From positions 149,227-213,226 of the forward strand of contig CAYVVD010000002.1 in NCBI GenBank assembly GCA_964454975.1: a stretch of DNA of 64,000 bases, in the 5' to 3' direction. The stretch comes from CAYVVD01 sp964454975. Lineage in GTDB: Bacteria; Bacteroidota; Ignavibacteria; Kapaibacteriales; UBA2268. Both the position numbers and the translations under genes were made by a program. This document shows, piece by piece, positions 62,991 through 64,000 of this stretch (position 1 is its first letter; each line of letters begins with the position of its first letter). Below the pieces are notes generated by a model. It saw only the letters and a list, made by a program, of their open reading frames with translations. It made no database searches and was not told where the DNA came from.

Positions 62991-63890
62991 TTAAGGGCAA
63001 TAGACCATTGCACCACAATGGAGGCATTTACAGTATGTTGGCCCCATCGCATCTTTTAGCTCTTCATAACCCCACTTTAACAATGCACCAGTAGCAAGAG
63101 AACCTATTCCAGCCAAAGCTGCTCCATATCCAGTTGCAGCAAGTGATGCGTCAACAAGACCTGCAGTAATACCTATGGCGAGATCACCAACTTCTTCCCA
63201 AGCTAATCCTTGAATTGAAGATTCATTATTTTTACTCATAGATTCAAGTGATGAAGTAGATGATGTAAAGAATTCTCCCCAATAATCTTTAGAAGCTTTA
63301 TAAACAGCTATAACTTGCAATGTTGATGCATATGTGGATGGATCTAGAGAATTCTCATTTATTGCGCACAATAACGAATCAGCAGTTTCAAAATTACCAC
63401 TTTGAACATGATCCATAATATCTTTCAAATAATTGTAATTTGTATAATCAATTAATCCATTGTCATAAAACTTCTCCCACAAATCACCAAGATAATCGCC
63501 AATGAAATCAACGCATTCTTCACCCTCAACTATGCTTGTTATTCCAAGTGTATCAAACAAGCGTAATAATAAAGCTTCATTATCTTCTAATCCAGAGCGA
63601 CTATAGCCCCTTGTTACACCATAATCTATTGCATCATCAGCGGATTCATTCCAGAATGCAATTTTTAAATGTGGTTTAGAATTGTACATGAAATAATATG
63701 ATGTACATGTTGATTCGTTATATGGAGTATTTTGACTAAAAATATAATCAATACAATTATTATGTTGTATTCCTAATGAGTCATGCGGATTTGATGTCAG
63801 ATACTTTGTACTTGGAAGTTCAGTATGTATTGATGAATCATACTCGCAAGAAGATATTGTTAAAAAAAGTGCAATTAAACAGGTCAACAT
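62991..63890 (-). CDS. Lipoprotein with glycine-rich hydrophobic segment and cysteine-rich tail
   Basis: 299 residues. MLTCLIALFLTISSC is a lipoprotein signal (Cys15). Residues 20-235 are helical and acidic, with no known domain. Residues 238-271 form a hydrophobic segment with regularly placed Gly (240, 244, 254, 256, 261, 263, 268), like glycine zippers in pore-forming or bacteriocin-type peptides. The tail has CKCLHC and a final YCP (Cys 287, 289, 292 and 298), perhaps a metal knuckle or disulfide set. The leader repeat copy 2 lies upstream, but here its start-codon position reads ATA and is followed by an in-frame stop; the real start is 36 bases further on. Function unknown. Confidence 0.62.
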   Translation of the reverse strand: MLTCLIALFLTISSCEYDSSIHTELPSTKYLTSNPHDSLGIQHNNCIDYIFSQNTPYNESTCTSYYFMYNSKPHLKIAFWNESADDAIDYGVTRGYSRSGLEDNEALLLRLFDTLGITSIVEGEECVDFIGDYLGDLWEKFYDNGLIDYTNYNYLKDIMDHVQSGNFETADSLLCAINENSLDPSTYASTLQVIAVYKASKDYWGEFFTSSTSSLESMSKNNESSIQGLAWEEVGDLAIGITAGLVDASLAATGYGAALAGIGSLATGALLKWGYEELKDAMGPTYCKCLHCGAMVYCP

Positions 63891-63906
63891 AATAGAACTT
63901 TAAGAT

Positions 63907-63972
63907 AATACCTTTATTATCCCATCTCCTTATTTGCTTTTCGTTAATTATTGCTTTATTAATATATGAATT
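63907..63972 (-). repeat. Leader repeat copy 2 (66 bp)
   Basis: Near-identical to 60577-60642 (62 of 66). Retains the AAGGAGAT ribosome-binding site, but the position equal to the ATG of copy 1 is ATA. A TTT and then an A run abut it on the distal side. Confidence 0.8.
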
Positions 63973-63975
63973 TTT

Positions 63976-64000
63976 AAAAAAAAAAAAAAAAAAAAAAAAA
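63976..64000. repeat. Poly(A) run of at least 25 at window end
   Basis: 25 A in a row reach the last base, so the true length is unknown. Copy 1 of the leader is next to a shorter run of 13. It could be a real tract or an assembly end. Confidence 0.7.

Noticed and set aside
1..64000. Insertion sequences, prophage or CRISPR array
   Set aside because: No transposase, integrase or cas-like protein and no regularly spaced identical repeats were seen; the 66-bp leader repeats are only two copies 3.3 kb apart.
63976..64000. Poly(A) as a transcript tail
   Set aside because: The flanking sequence is a bacterial promoter-leader copy and a similar shorter run exists at 60643-60655, so a genomic homopolymer or assembly end is more likely.

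Overview
The window looks like chromosome from an AT-rich bacterium of the Bacteroidota/Ignavibacteria (FCB) type. The support is: two secreted proteins with type IX secretion (T9SS) C-terminal sorting domains; a TonB-dependent receptor with a carboxypeptidase-like N-terminal domain; many lipoproteins; and promoters matching the Bacteroidota pattern TTTG-N19-TAnnTTTG (27786-27816 is exact). There are no transposases, phage genes, rRNA genes or CRISPR arrays; the only RNA gene seen is tRNA-Leu(UAA). The species cannot be named from the sequence alone.

Layout. 1-4115: asnB (cut by the window edge) and pdxJ on the minus strand, then a TrmH-type RNA methyltransferase, plsY and gpsA (phospholipid entry) on the plus strand. 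4324-11604: an SLC6-type Na+ symporter with an overlooked 41-residue partner, then kbl - ZIP transporter - tdh (threonine to glycine) continuing into an O-antigen polymerase/ligase-like gene and a methyltransferase. 27760-11601 (minus): a 14-gene operon for an acidic surface polysaccharide (rfbB, UDP-sugar dehydrogenase, wecB, Wza-like and Wzi-like proteins, a phosphoglycosyltransferase, several glycosyltransferases) that also carries accA, a VTT membrane protein and a Nudix hydrolase. 27890-36519: membrane protein, T9SS-exported M1 peptidase, TPR protein, pckA, aminotransferase, GT-C-like membrane protein. 36516-45680: lone CheW, CopA, VOC protein, mtgA, mutS, DUF202-like protein, udk and a nucleoside transporter. 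45858-58037: T9SS thioredoxin-fold protein, TonB receptor, aminotransferase, tRNA-Leu, an ECF sigma/anti-sigma pair in which the anti-sigma appears fused to a beta-barrel-like domain, folP and a LON-domain protein.

58467-64000 is the most unusual part: a minus-strand block of small secreted and lipoprotein genes. Two propeller-like lipoproteins are each followed, with 0-2 bases between, by a secreted CxxC thioredoxin-like protein. They alternate with small cysteine-containing exported proteins. Two genes are preceded by a near-identical 66-bp leader that abuts a long poly(A/T) tract. One small lipoprotein appears to start at a non-AUG codon and is followed by a perfect 12-bp hairpin before its propeller gene. 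This resembles, distantly, the NVEALA-peptide / 6-bladed propeller / TlpA clusters of Bacteroides and is the best candidate here for an undescribed secreted-peptide system.
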